Shown: positions 1-7,905 of the stretch, in pieces
Layout: the number at the start of each line of letters is the position of its first letter
Numbering within the stretch: the first letter of the stretch is position 1
Source of the DNA: an uncultured Eubacteriales bacterium
GTDB taxonomy: Bacteria > Bacillota > Clostridia > Oscillospirales > Acutalibacteraceae
Assembly: GCA_934667575.1 (NCBI GenBank)
Contig: CAKUME010000027.1
Span: 1-9,117 of the forward strand
Direction: 5' to 3'
DNA length: 9,117 bases
Notes under the pieces: model-generated
Databases searched by the model: none
Told to the model about the DNA's origin: nothing
Seen by the model: only the letters and a program-made list of their open reading frames with translations
Program-made: the position numbers and the translations under genes

Positions 1-1446
1 CAGCCGGACCGGTCGGAAACGCCGTCCGCTTCCTCCGGCGAACCGGCGCATGAACCGGGCGGCACGGGCGGCGAATCCGATCCCACGGCCCCCGGCGACG
101 ACCCGGCGTTTTCCGGCGACCAAACCGACGAACAGTATTTTACCACCTCGCTCCGCGACGGCGAAACCGTGCCGAGCCGCTCCCTTTCGTTCACCATTAC
201 GCATCTGCAAAAGCAGCTCACGGTGCTGTCGGAATCGGTTTGGGTCAACGGCACGGCGCAGCCTCAGTTTGGCGGCCGGGTGCTGCTCAACGCGGGCAAA
301 AATCTCGTTCGAGTGGCGGCAAAATACCGCGCGCCCGACGGCAAAACCATCACTGCATTTCGCGATTATATCATTTATGTCGGCGACGAGGCCGATGCGC
401 TCACGCTCCGCACCTCACTCATCGACTGTACCGTGCACGAATCGTCGATCGATTTTACGGCGTCGGTACAAGGCGGAAGCAGCCGCGCGCGGCTCACGGT
501 GGTGGCCAACGGCGTCACGCTCACCGGCAGCGGCAGCTACACGGCCCCGCTGCAAATCGGGGACAATGTGATCCGGCTCAAGGCCACCGACCGGCGCGAC
601 GGCAAACCGGTGACGGTGGATCGGCTGTTTTATGTGAAATACGTTCCGCTCGCCGACGCGCACACCGCGCCCGTGCTAAAAGACATCAATGTATCCGACG
701 GAATGAGCGTCACGGGCAGCGAATTCACGCTGAACGTGAATCCCGCAGACTATTTGGGCAACCGCATTTATGCAAACGGCATCACCGTGCAGCTCAACGG
801 CCTAACCTATGACGCCCGCTGGACATCGGAATTCACCAGCTATCTGCTTTGGTTCAACGACGGTGAAAACCGGCTCTGCGTGCGCATCACCGACAGCGAC
901 GGCCGTTTTACCGACTATTCCTACACCGTTTATTGCCGCATTCCGCAAGCAGGTGAGTCGCTCGGCACGCTGACCTTCTGCATGGACGCCAACGTGCTGG
1001 GGCTGGGGTACCTCATTCCCCCGCAGAAGGTGGAAATTCGCCAAGGGGAAAGCGGCGCCGATCTGCTGTGCCGCGTGCTGCACGACAACGGATTCGATTT
1101 TTCGAATTCCGGCACCACCGCGTCCGGCTTTTATCTGGCGCGTGTATACAAAGCGGGCGTGGCGGCCAACGTGTCCATTCCCACGGATCTGGTGGAGGAA
1201 ATTAACGCCGACGGGCTGGAGTGGAAGGCCGCACGCGACCCCGACAGCTTAGGCGAATTTGATTACTGCCAGGGTTCGGGCTGGATGTATTGCATCAACG
1301 AAAGCTATGTGGGCTTTGGCACGTCCGACGCGGTGTTCCGCGACAATGATTTTGTGCGTGTGCGCTTTACGTTGGCCTATGGGAAGGATATTGGCGGCTG
1401 CGTGGGCACCGGCGGAGGAAATGAAAATTATGCAAAAACATGGTAA
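1..1446 (+). CDS. Secreted multidomain protein with C-terminal DUF4430 domain (5' end missing)
   Basis: The frame is open from base 1, so the gene starts upstream; the ATG at 169 lies inside a continuing domain and is not the start. The 481 visible codons run as follows: a Pro/Gly/Ser/Asp-rich linker (codons 1-45), three beta-rich modules of about 85-100 residues (about 46-128, 132-215 and 219-318) that look Ig- or cadherin-like, then a DUF4430 domain (about 321-467). The DUF4430 call rests on a GESGADLLCRVL-like segment, the SGWMYCINE motif, and a terminal segment LAYGKDIG. DUF4430 resembles the beta domain of transcobalamin and intrinsic factor. The protein ends soon after this domain with no LPXTG motif or membrane helix, so it is either released or anchored through the unseen N-terminus. 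Its 3' end overlaps the next gene. A ligand-binding surface role is inferred; the ligand is unknown. Confidence 0.85.
   Translation, partial: QPDRSETPSASSGEPAHEPGGTGGESDPTAPGDDPAFSGDQTDEQYFTTSLRDGETVPSRSLSFTITHLQKQLTVLSESVWVNGTAQPQFGGRVLLNAGKNLVRVAAKYRAPDGKTITAFRDYIIYVGDEADALTLRTSLIDCTVHESSIDFTASVQGGSSRARLTVVANGVTLTGSGSYTAPLQIGDNVIRLKATDRRDGKPVTVDRLFYVKYVPLADAHTAPVLKDINVSDGMSVTGSEFTLNVNPADYLGNRIYANGITVQLNGLTYDARWTSEFTSYLLWFNDGENRLCVRITDSDGRFTDYSYTVYCRIPQAGESLGTLTFCMDANVLGLGYLIPPQKVEIRQGESGADLLCRVLHDNGFDFSNSGTTASGFYLARVYKAGVAANVSIPTDLVEEINADGLEWKAARDPDSLGEFDYCQGSGWMYCINESYVGFGTSDAVFRDNDFVRVRFTLAYGKDIGGCVGTGGGNENYAKTW
1414..1419 (+). promoter_or_regulatory. Ribosome binding site inside the end of gene 1
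   Basis: GGAGGA lies 10 bases before the ATG at 1430 and only 1 base before the in-frame ATG at 1421. The spacing favours 1430 as the start of the toroid protein and implies translational coupling with the gene ending at 1446. Confidence 0.7.
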
Positions 1447-3019
1447 CGCAACATTGTATCGCGGGCGGTTCCGCCGCGCCGCCGCGCTGCTGCTCGGCCT
1501 GCTTCTGCTCTGCGCCGCCGTGCCGTGCGCATGGGCGGAGCCCGATTCCGGCAGCACGCTGCAATCCGCCATGCAGGACATCATCGATTGGAAAAAGCGC
1601 GAGTTTCACACATCCGGCGCGCTGCTTGATTCCGATTTTTCGGCGGGCGCAGGCAGCTCCGCCGCCGACTGGTTTGTGATCGCGCTGGCGCGCACCGGCG
1701 TGGCCGACGATTACGACTCCTACCTTGCATTGCTGCAGGCGAACGTGACGCAGCGGTACCGCACGCCGGAAAAGCTCGATGCGCAAAAGGCGACCGAGTG
1801 GCATCGCATTGCGTTCGTTGTGTGCGCGGCGGGCGGCGACCCCACGCAATTTGGCACGGATGCGGCCGGGCAGCCGATTTCGCTGCTTGCCGACGGCGTT
1901 TATGACCGCGATCGCACCGCGCCGCTCGGCGCGCAGGGCGTGAACGCATATATTTGGGCGCTGATTGCGCTGGATGCGGCAAACGCGGAGATACCCGGCG
2001 GGGCTTCCGCCACCCGCGAAACGATCATCGACGCCATTTTGGCGGCGCAGCTGTCCTCCGGCGGTTTCACGCTCGACGGCAAAAACCCCGACATCGACGT
2101 TACCGCAATGGCGCTGCAGGCGTTTCGCACCTACCAGTCCATGCCCCGCGTGGCCGCCGCCACCGCCCGCGCGCTCGATTATCTTTCGCAGCAGCAAAAC
2201 CCGGACGGCGGTTTCACGGCCTGGGGCCAGCCGAATGCGGAAAGCACCGCGCAGGTCATCCTGGCGCTCTGTGCGCTCAACATTGACCCCGGCACCGATG
2301 CGCGATTCATCGAAAACGGCCGCAGCGCGCTCGACGGGCTGATGTGCTACCGCACCGGCGCAGGCGGCTTTGCGCACACCGTGGAATCCGCCGCCACACC
2401 GAACGATGTGGCCAGCGAACAGGCGCTCTGCGCGCTCTGCGCGGTCTATCGCCTGCGCGCCGGGCTGCCCGCGTTTTATGATTTTTCGGACGCACGCGTG
2501 AATATCTTTGACGGGAGCACCGCCGCCGGCACGCATTTTTCGGAAAGCGATTTGGCCGAATATCGCGCGCTGCCGGAGCCGCTCACAGGGGCGGAGGCAA
2601 GCACCGTGCGCCGCCTGTGGGCCAAGCTCAGCCGCGCCGATAATCAGGCGGACTATGCGGATGTGCTGAACGCGCTGACCGCAAAAAAAACGGAGCTGGA
2701 CCGGCTCGACAATCAAGTGGCGCGCATCAACGCCGACATTGCGGAGTATTTATATCCGCTCGACCGTGTGACTGCCGCCGATCAACCGCGCATTCGTGCG
2801 CTGCTTCGCGAGATTGATGTGCTTTCGGACTACGATCAGGCGCGCATTCCCGCGCGGGACGAGCTGCGCAGCGCGCAGGCTCGGCTTGCCGCGCGCACAC
2901 GCGCACAGTGGATTTTTGCCGGGGTCGCCGGGACACTCGCGGTGTTGCTGCTCATTGCCGCACTGCGTTTTCGCAAAAAGCGGCGCATGAAAAAACAGGA
3001 ACAAAGCAGCGAGTGGTAA
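1430..3019 (+). CDS. Membrane-anchored surface protein with prenyltransferase/squalene-cyclase-type alpha-toroid
   Basis: The start at 1430 gives 529 residues; ATG 1421 (532 residues) is possible but sits almost on the Shine-Dalgarno. Residues 1-36 form an Arg-rich signal peptide with a likely signal peptidase I site after AWA (36/37). About residues 40-370 form an alpha/alpha toroid like prenyltransferase and squalene oxidase repeats, seen as repeated GGF turns followed by Ala-rich helices: GGF 211-213, NPDGGF 257-262, GAGGF 310-314. The family fold also occurs in the N-terminal half of transcobalamin. Residues about 385-490 are charged and helical, probably a stalk, followed by a membrane helix (about 494-514) and a Lys/Arg-rich cytoplasmic tail. 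I do not see the DxDD motif of squalene-hopene cyclases, so a binding role is more likely than catalysis. The toroid would be displayed outside the membrane, beside the DUF4430 proteins encoded on either side. Confidence 0.85.
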   Translation: MQKHGNATLYRGRFRRAAALLLGLLLLCAAVPCAWAEPDSGSTLQSAMQDIIDWKKREFHTSGALLDSDFSAGAGSSAADWFVIALARTGVADDYDSYLALLQANVTQRYRTPEKLDAQKATEWHRIAFVVCAAGGDPTQFGTDAAGQPISLLADGVYDRDRTAPLGAQGVNAYIWALIALDAANAEIPGGASATRETIIDAILAAQLSSGGFTLDGKNPDIDVTAMALQAFRTYQSMPRVAAATARALDYLSQQQNPDGGFTAWGQPNAESTAQVILALCALNIDPGTDARFIENGRSALDGLMCYRTGAGGFAHTVESAATPNDVASEQALCALCAVYRLRAGLPAFYDFSDARVNIFDGSTAAGTHFSESDLAEYRALPEPLTGAEASTVRRLWAKLSRADNQADYADVLNALTAKKTELDRLDNQVARINADIAEYLYPLDRVTAADQPRIRALLREIDVLSDYDQARIPARDELRSAQARLAARTRAQWIFAGVAGTLAVLLLIAALRFRKKRRMKKQEQSSEW

Positions 3020-3062
3020 ACGGCTGCACACGGTAAACGATCATACGAGGAACGGTGATTTC

Positions 3063-4016
3063 ATGAACACGGAACAAAATCCCATTTTGCGCGAGGTGCG
3101 CAAGGCCATCGTCGGCAAAGACGATGTGCTGCAAAAGGTGTTGGCCGCCATGCTTGCCGGGGGGCATGTGCTGCTCGACGACGTGCCCGGCGTGGGCAAA
3201 ACGACGCTTGCGCTGGCGTTTTCGCGCGCGCTGGGGCTCGACTATCGCCGCATCCAGTTCACGTCCGACACCACGCCGTCCGACGTAACCGGTTTTTCAC
3301 TGTTTGACCCGGAGCAACGCACGTTTCGCTATCAGCCCGGGCCGGTCATGACGCAGCTGCTGCTTGCCGACGAAATCAATCGCACCTCAAGCAAAACGCA
3401 GGCCGCGCTGCTCGAGGTGATGGAAGAGCGCCGCGTGACGGTAGACGGCACCACCCACGCGCTGCCGGAGCCGTTTTTGGTGCTCGCCACGCAGAACCCG
3501 GTGGGCAGCGCCGGCACGCAGCTGCTGCCGCCCTCGCAGCTCGATCGGTTCATGGTTCGGCTATCGATGGGATATCCCGATCTTGCCAGCCAGGTGGCCA
3601 TTCTGCGCGACCGCTATGTGCAAAATCCGCTCGACCGCGTGGAGCCGGTGTGCGATGCGGCGGCGTTTTGCGCCATGCAGCGCGCCGCGGCGGCCGTGCA
3701 CACGGCCGATGCCGTTTATGAATACATTGCCCGGCTGGCCGAAGCGACCCGCATGCGCGAATTGATCGAATTGGGGCTCAGCCCGCGCGGCGCGCTCGCG
3801 CTTTGCCGGTTTGCGCAGGCCACCGCCTATTTGCGCGGCCGCAGCTATGTGATTCCGCCGGATGTGGCCGACGCGTTTGTCCCCGTGGCGGCGCACCGGC
3901 TGGTGCTCACCCGCGCGGCGCGCATTGCGGGCACCTCCGCCGAGGCCGAGGCGGCGGCCGTGCTCCACGATACACCCATGCCGCCCATTGCCGCGGCGGA
4001 GCCGACAAACGTATGA
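3063..4016 (+). CDS. MoxR-family AAA+ ATPase
   Basis: A 317-residue cytoplasmic ATPase of normal MoxR length. Visible motifs in order: Walker A VPGVGKT at 41-47 (Lys46), Walker B LLLADEINR at 99-107 (Asp103, Glu104), sensor 1 ATQNP with Asn145, a DRF arginine-finger motif (Arg162), and the lid motif GLSPRG at 238-243 (sensor-2 Arg242). All nucleotide-handling residues look intact. GAGGAA at 3047-3052, 10 bases before the ATG, supports the start. MoxR proteins act as chaperone-like ATPases that mature or assemble partners and are typically encoded next to DUF58 and transglutaminase proteins, exactly as here. The stop overlaps the next start (ATGA). The substrate is unknown; the flanking surface DUF4430/toroid genes make those proteins candidates by inference. 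Confidence 0.95.
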   Translation: MNTEQNPILREVRKAIVGKDDVLQKVLAAMLAGGHVLLDDVPGVGKTTLALAFSRALGLDYRRIQFTSDTTPSDVTGFSLFDPEQRTFRYQPGPVMTQLLLADEINRTSSKTQAALLEVMEERRVTVDGTTHALPEPFLVLATQNPVGSAGTQLLPPSQLDRFMVRLSMGYPDLASQVAILRDRYVQNPLDRVEPVCDAAAFCAMQRAAAAVHTADAVYEYIARLAEATRMRELIELGLSPRGALALCRFAQATAYLRGRSYVIPPDVADAFVPVAAHRLVLTRAARIAGTSAEAEAAAVLHDTPMPPIAAAEPTNV

Positions 4017-5035
4017 TCGGCGCATGGATGGTCTGGGGCGCGGTTATACTCGTGGGCACGGCGCTCCGATGGTTTGGCTCCGCGGCGCTTGGCGCAGCCG
4101 TTCAAATTGCCGCGCTGGTTGTGCCGCTTGCATCGGCGGTGCTGCATTTTGCGGATCCGCCGCGCATAAGCGGCGCATTTTGCTCTCCCAAAACGGCTGC
4201 ACCCGGCGCGGAATGGGCCGCAGTGCTTACGCTGCACGGCCGCCTGCGGTTTTACCGCTGCATTCGCGTCACGGTGCGGCTGCAAAACGCGCTCACCGGC
4301 GAAACGCTGGAGCAAACCGCGCGCGCGGCGTGGGAAGGCGGCCGCACCGCAGCGGTGCAGGTGCGGTGCCGTGCGCGCGATTGCGGCGCGCTGACGCTCA
4401 CGGCGCCGTGCATCCGGCTGTATGATGCGTTCGGACTTTTTTTTCGAACCGTTTCATTGCCTGCGCGCGGCCAAACCGTCGTGCTGCCCGTTTTGCAGCC
4501 GCTCACCGTTACGTTTCGCTCCGCAGCGGGCCGCTCGCCCGATGCAGCGCCTGCGCCCGACGCGCGGCCCGGGCCCGATTTGAGCGAGCCCTATGCTTTG
4601 CGCGCCTATCAGCCCGGCGACAGTCTGCACAGCATCCAGTGGAAGCTCTCGCAAAAGCACGGTGCGCTGATCGTTCGGCAGGGCACGCAGCCTGTGAACC
4701 ACGCGCTGCGGCTGGTGCCGTTCGCGGGCGAATGCACGCAGCCGCAGGCGCTGGCCGCCATGGCTGCGCTCACTGCGTCGCTCAGCGCTGCGCTGTGCGA
4801 CTTGCAGCTGCCCCATGCGCTCGTGCTCGATGATTTGTATCCCATTGACCGCGACGACGATCTGGCCGCGGTGCTGCCCAAGCTGCTCACGCGCTGCACG
4901 CCGAACATTCCCGACGACGACGGCGCACGCACGGTGTTCATCGCAGCGGCGCCGCCTGCACCCCACGAATTGCCCATCGGCGCTGCCGTGCTGCTGCCCG
5001 ATGGCGGCAATGCACCGCGTGAAATCGAAATTTGA
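4013..5035 (+). CDS. DUF58 domain-containing membrane protein
   Basis: A 340-residue protein starting at the ATG that overlaps the MoxR stop; GGAG at 3998-4001 is 11 bases upstream, and coupling with moxR-like translation is likely. Two hydrophobic segments (about 5-22 and 24-46) place the N-terminus in the membrane. A beta-rich region follows, ending in a LYDAFGLFF segment of the type seen before DUF58 (DpfGLf-like). The DUF58 core carries the hallmark YQPGDSLHSIQWKLSQK at 199-215, where the family has the YxxGDxxrxIxWk signature. The C-terminal part has the alternating pattern expected of the vWA-like fold. DUF58 proteins are the usual partners of MoxR ATPases; the biochemical role is not established. 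The gene sits between its MoxR and transglutaminase partners, so the three probably form one functional module. Confidence 0.92.
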   Translation: MIGAWMVWGAVILVGTALRWFGSAALGAAVQIAALVVPLASAVLHFADPPRISGAFCSPKTAAPGAEWAAVLTLHGRLRFYRCIRVTVRLQNALTGETLEQTARAAWEGGRTAAVQVRCRARDCGALTLTAPCIRLYDAFGLFFRTVSLPARGQTVVLPVLQPLTVTFRSAAGRSPDAAPAPDARPGPDLSEPYALRAYQPGDSLHSIQWKLSQKHGALIVRQGTQPVNHALRLVPFAGECTQPQALAAMAALTASLSAALCDLQLPHALVLDDLYPIDRDDDLAAVLPKLLTRCTPNIPDDDGARTVFIAAAPPAPHELPIGAAVLLPDGGNAPREIEI

Positions 5036-5039
5036 CCCG

Positions 5040-5046
5040 AAAGGAG
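5040..5046 (+). promoter_or_regulatory. Ribosome binding site for the transglutaminase-like gene
   Basis: AAAGGAG lies 7 bases before the ATG at 5054, an optimal spacing that fixes this start. Confidence 0.8.
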
Positions 5047-5053
5047 CCTGCCC

Positions 5054-7348
5054 ATGACACCCCGCCACTCCGGATTGCGGCTTTCCGTTTGCCCGCCGCA
5101 CACGAACACCGCGCCTGACGCATGCTGGGACGGCGCGCTGGCTGCGCTTGCGCTGTGCGGCCTGCTGTTTCAGCTGCGCGCGCTCGCCGGGCTTTCGGTC
5201 GGCCGGTGGGCCATTGCGGCCGCCGGACTGCTCGCGCTGATTTCGGCGGGACTGGCCGCTTTTCTGCGCACCGCGCGGCTGCGCTGGGTTCCGTGTGCGG
5301 CGGGCATTGCGGGACTGCTGCCGTTTGGTGTGCTTTCGGGCGGCGTGGCGCTCTATAACGGCGTGCTGGACGGCTTTGGCATCGCGTTTGGGCGCATGAT
5401 GCCGCTGCGCGCGGACGCCGCGGCGGAAAAAGCGCCGATGTTTTTGCTGTGGGTGGGCGCGCTGCTCGTGCTGCCGCTGCTGTCCGCATTTCGGGCTCAC
5501 CGTCCCCTGCTGCCTGCGTTCGCATTTGGCATCGTACTTACAGCCGCCTGCGTGGTCGATCGCGGTTCCGCAGCGGGCACACTGCTTTGGCTGCTCGCGC
5601 TGATTTCGGGCGCGCTCCGGCGGCTCGAAACCGGATGCCCCGCAGATGCTGCGCCTGTTTCCGCAAATGCCGACGCCGGTGTGGAAAAACCGGCGCATTC
5701 CTTTCGGTTTCGTGCGGCGGCGCTGGCGCTTGCCGCGTGCTGCATCGGCGGCGCGGCGCAGCTGCCGGCAGCCGACCGCCGCACCGATGCGGAGCAGGCG
5801 CTGCACACGCTGCGCTACGGAGCCGACGGCGTGCTCCCCGAAGGCGATTTGCGCCGCGCCGGGTCGTTTGCGCCGTCGGACGCGACCGCGCTCGAGGTCG
5901 TGATGAGCGCCCCCCAGTCCTGCTGGCTGCGCGGCTTTGTGGGCGAAACCTACACCGGATCCGGCTGGGCCGCGGCCGAACCTACCGCAAATTACGCCTA
6001 CGCCGGGCTTTTTTACTGGCTGCATCAAAGCGGCTTCTATGGGCAAACCCAGCTTGCGCAGCTGGCGGCGCTGTTCGGCGAAACCGACGTGCGCACGGTG
6101 CGCATCCGCACGGTGGGCGCGTCGCGCGCATATGCATACGCGCCGTATGAGCTTTATTCCGCCGATGCATCGCTGCTGCCTGCCGGCGGAATCGGCGATT
6201 GTGCGGCGGCCGCGTCCGGGCTGTGCGGCGCCGCACTCATTCGCTATGAAATTCTGCCGAATCAGGTCAAGCGCTACCCCGAGCTTGCGGCGGCGCTGAA
6301 CGGCGCAGAACAGCAAAATGCCCCCGATGCGGCGAATTATCTCAATGCGGAGGCGCATTATAACGAATATGTCTACGCCACCGACTGCGCGCTGCCGGAT
6401 TCCGCGCGCACGATCCTGCGCGATCTGCTCGGCGAGTGGGAATCCGAGGGCCCGCATCTGGATACCGGCGCGGCCAAACAGCGCATTCTCTCGTATCTCA
6501 CCCAAAGCTGCGTTTACGATACCGCCGCGCAGACCGTTGGCAGCGATGCGCTCACGTCGTTTCTCGTACAGAACCGGCGCGGCTGGAGCGTGCATTTTGC
6601 CACCGCCGCCGTGTTGATGTTCCGCTATTTTGGCATTCCCGCGCGCTATGTGGAGGGCTACCGCATCACCCCCGCCGATGCGGCCGGAATGACCGCCAAC
6701 GCCGCGTTTGCCGTCACCGAGGGCCGCGCGCACGCGTGGGCGGAATTTTATCAGGACGGGGTCGGCTGGATCCCGTTTGAAGCAACCCCGCCCTTTTTGG
6801 ACGAAATGGAACAGGCGGACACGTTTTCGAACGGGACCGCGCCGCAGCCCTCCGCGCCCGATCCCGCGCCGGAGCCGGAGCAGCCCGACCCCGCGCCCGG
6901 CTCCGACCCAATGACGGAGCAGCGGGCCAAAACCGCGCGCATTGCGCTCTTTGCCGTGCTCGGCGCGGGGAGCATCGCCGGGCTGCTGATCGCGCTGCTC
7001 TTGGCGCTGCGTGCGCTCCGGCGCAGGCGGCGGTGGCGCACGGCGTTTGCTTCGCCGGACGCACGCGTGGCCGTAAAGAACCTGTTTGCCTACAGTGCCG
7101 GTCTGCTCGAAAAACGCCGCGTTCTGCGCGGCAACGAGATCTATCACGCGTCGGCGAAGCTGGACGCACAATTCGGCGGCGCATATCGCGCCAGCTACGA
7201 GGCCGCGCTGCCCGTTTATGAAAAAGCCGCGTTCGGCACTGCGTCGCTTTCCGACGCGGAACGCCGCACCGTGCAGCAGTTTCAGGCGCAAACCGAAGCG
7301 CTCTGCCGCCCGCGCTGCATGCACCCGAAGGGAGGCGCCCGCGCATGA
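5054..7348 (+). CDS. Polytopic membrane protein with transglutaminase-like domain, catalytic Cys replaced by Ser
   Basis: A 764-residue protein of the TgpA-like architecture. About seven membrane segments (roughly 28-44, 52-71, 78-98, 128-146, 151-168, 172-188, 219-236) are followed by a large extracytoplasmic region. The transglutaminase core is at about 490-580, with the conserved HFATA and FGIPARYVEGY blocks, His560 in RAHAW, and Glu576 in PFEATP. A Pro-rich linker (about 597-615), a last membrane helix (about 630-655), an Arg-rich junction and a cytoplasmic tail come next; the tail segment VYEKAAFG at 721-728 recalls DUF4129. In active relatives the residue before the xHFA block (GxCxxFA) is the nucleophile Cys; here Ser512 occupies it (codon AGC, 6587-6589). 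The acidic triad member is Glu, as I recall for some close relatives. It may be a non-catalytic binding or scaffold protein, or use Ser. The genomic trio with MoxR and DUF58 is classical. The stop overlaps the next ATG. Confidence 0.9.
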   Translation: MTPRHSGLRLSVCPPHTNTAPDACWDGALAALALCGLLFQLRALAGLSVGRWAIAAAGLLALISAGLAAFLRTARLRWVPCAAGIAGLLPFGVLSGGVALYNGVLDGFGIAFGRMMPLRADAAAEKAPMFLLWVGALLVLPLLSAFRAHRPLLPAFAFGIVLTAACVVDRGSAAGTLLWLLALISGALRRLETGCPADAAPVSANADAGVEKPAHSFRFRAAALALAACCIGGAAQLPAADRRTDAEQALHTLRYGADGVLPEGDLRRAGSFAPSDATALEVVMSAPQSCWLRGFVGETYTGSGWAAAEPTANYAYAGLFYWLHQSGFYGQTQLAQLAALFGETDVRTVRIRTVGASRAYAYAPYELYSADASLLPAGGIGDCAAAASGLCGAALIRYEILPNQVKRYPELAAALNGAEQQNAPDAANYLNAEAHYNEYVYATDCALPDSARTILRDLLGEWESEGPHLDTGAAKQRILSYLTQSCVYDTAAQTVGSDALTSFLVQNRRGWSVHFATAAVLMFRYFGIPARYVEGYRITPADAAGMTANAAFAVTEGRAHAWAEFYQDGVGWIPFEATPPFLDEMEQADTFSNGTAPQPSAPDPAPEPEQPDPAPGSDPMTEQRAKTARIALFAVLGAGSIAGLLIALLLALRALRRRRRWRTAFASPDARVAVKNLFAYSAGLLEKRRVLRGNEIYHASAKLDAQFGGAYRASYEAALPVYEKAAFGTASLSDAERRTVQQFQAQTEALCRPRCMHPKGGARA
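7329..7335 (+). promoter_or_regulatory. Ribosome binding site for the small DUF4430 gene
   Basis: AGGGAGG ends 9 bases before the ATG at 7345, inside the end of the upstream gene. It supports the overlapping ATGA start. Confidence 0.75.
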
Positions 7349-7905
7349 AAAAAGATCTGCTCATCGTGTTCGCCGCCGTGCTGCTGATTGCTGCGCTGAT
7401 CTCCGGCACCGAGTTTCAAACCGTGGATGAATATTATCTCACCCATTTGGACGATATCACCGCAGAGTCCGAAACGGTCACGCTGTCCATTCGCTGTGAC
7501 GCGGTGCTGGCACATTACGACCAGCTTGATCCCGCGCTGCGCTCCGACGAATATGTGCCCGCCGACGGCGTGATCCTGCCCGAAACCCGTCTGGTGCTGC
7601 GCAGCGGCGACACCGCGTTCGATCTGCTCTACCGCGTGGTGCGCAGCCGTCAGATTCAATTTGAATATCAGGGCGCAGACAAAAACCGTTTTGGCAGCGC
7701 TTATGTGAAGGGCATTCATTATTTATACGAATTTTCGTGCGGCCCGGCTTCGGGGTGGATCTACCGCGTGAACGGGGAATTTCCCACCGAGGGATGCTCA
7801 CGCTATGCGCTCCATAACGGCGACGTGGTGGAGTGGATCTACACCTGCGACCTGGGCGGCGACGCCGGGCTTTCGCTCAACGCCTCGGGAGGGAACGCCG
7901 CATGA
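7345..7905 (+). CDS. Small membrane-anchored DUF4430 (transcobalamin C-terminal-like) protein
   Basis: A 186-residue protein with Lys residues at the N-terminus followed by one hydrophobic segment (about 5-20). No Ala-x-Ala cleavage site or lipobox is evident, so the segment is read as an uncleaved anchor that leaves the rest outside the cell. Residues about 45-80 form a connecting region with a SIRCD strand. The DUF4430 domain covers about 80-173: LRSGDTAFDLLYRVV (86-100), YVKGIHYLYEF (110-120), the Gly-Trp block SGWIYRVNGEFP (126-137), and the closing HNGDVVEWIYTCDLGGD (147-163). The short form of this domain commonly sits beside ECF transporter genes, and here the ECF T component follows with an ATGA overlap. 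It is a candidate extracellular docking or ligand-capping subunit for that transporter. The specific ligand cannot be read from the sequence. Confidence 0.9.
   Translation: MKKDLLIVFAAVLLIAALISGTEFQTVDEYYLTHLDDITAESETVTLSIRCDAVLAHYDQLDPALRSDEYVPADGVILPETRLVLRSGDTAFDLLYRVVRSRQIQFEYQGADKNRFGSAYVKGIHYLYEFSCGPASGWIYRVNGEFPTEGCSRYALHNGDVVEWIYTCDLGGDAGLSLNASGGNAA
7887..7893 (+). promoter_or_regulatory. Ribosome binding site for the EcfT-like gene
   Basis: GGGAGGG ends 8 bases before the ATG at 7902. It selects this ATG over the longer open frame extending upstream inside the DUF4430 gene. Confidence 0.75.

Noticed and set aside
169..171. ATG as the start of the first gene
   Set aside because: The same frame is open to base 1 with credible linker and beta-module sequence, and no ribosome binding site precedes this ATG.
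1259..1420. Upstream in-frame extension of the toroid gene to 1259
   Set aside because: It overlaps the DUF4430 coding region by nearly 190 bases, gives no recognisable protein, and would bury the signal peptide.
3803..4012. Upstream extension of the DUF58 gene to 3803
   Set aside because: The region encodes the lid domain of the MoxR protein in another frame; the ATGA overlap at 4013 is the natural start.
6840..6905. Proline/glutamate-rich repeat as a DNA repeat or recombination site
   Set aside because: It is a low-complexity linker between the transglutaminase-like domain and the last membrane helix, common in this architecture.
4454..7324. A 956-codon open frame on the minus strand, plus minus-strand frames at 1367-2716 and 7839-8858
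   Set aside because: They lie opposite well-supported genes. GC-rich codon use on the + strand removes stops from the antisense frame; the predicted peptides are Arg/Gly/Ala-rich and resemble no family.
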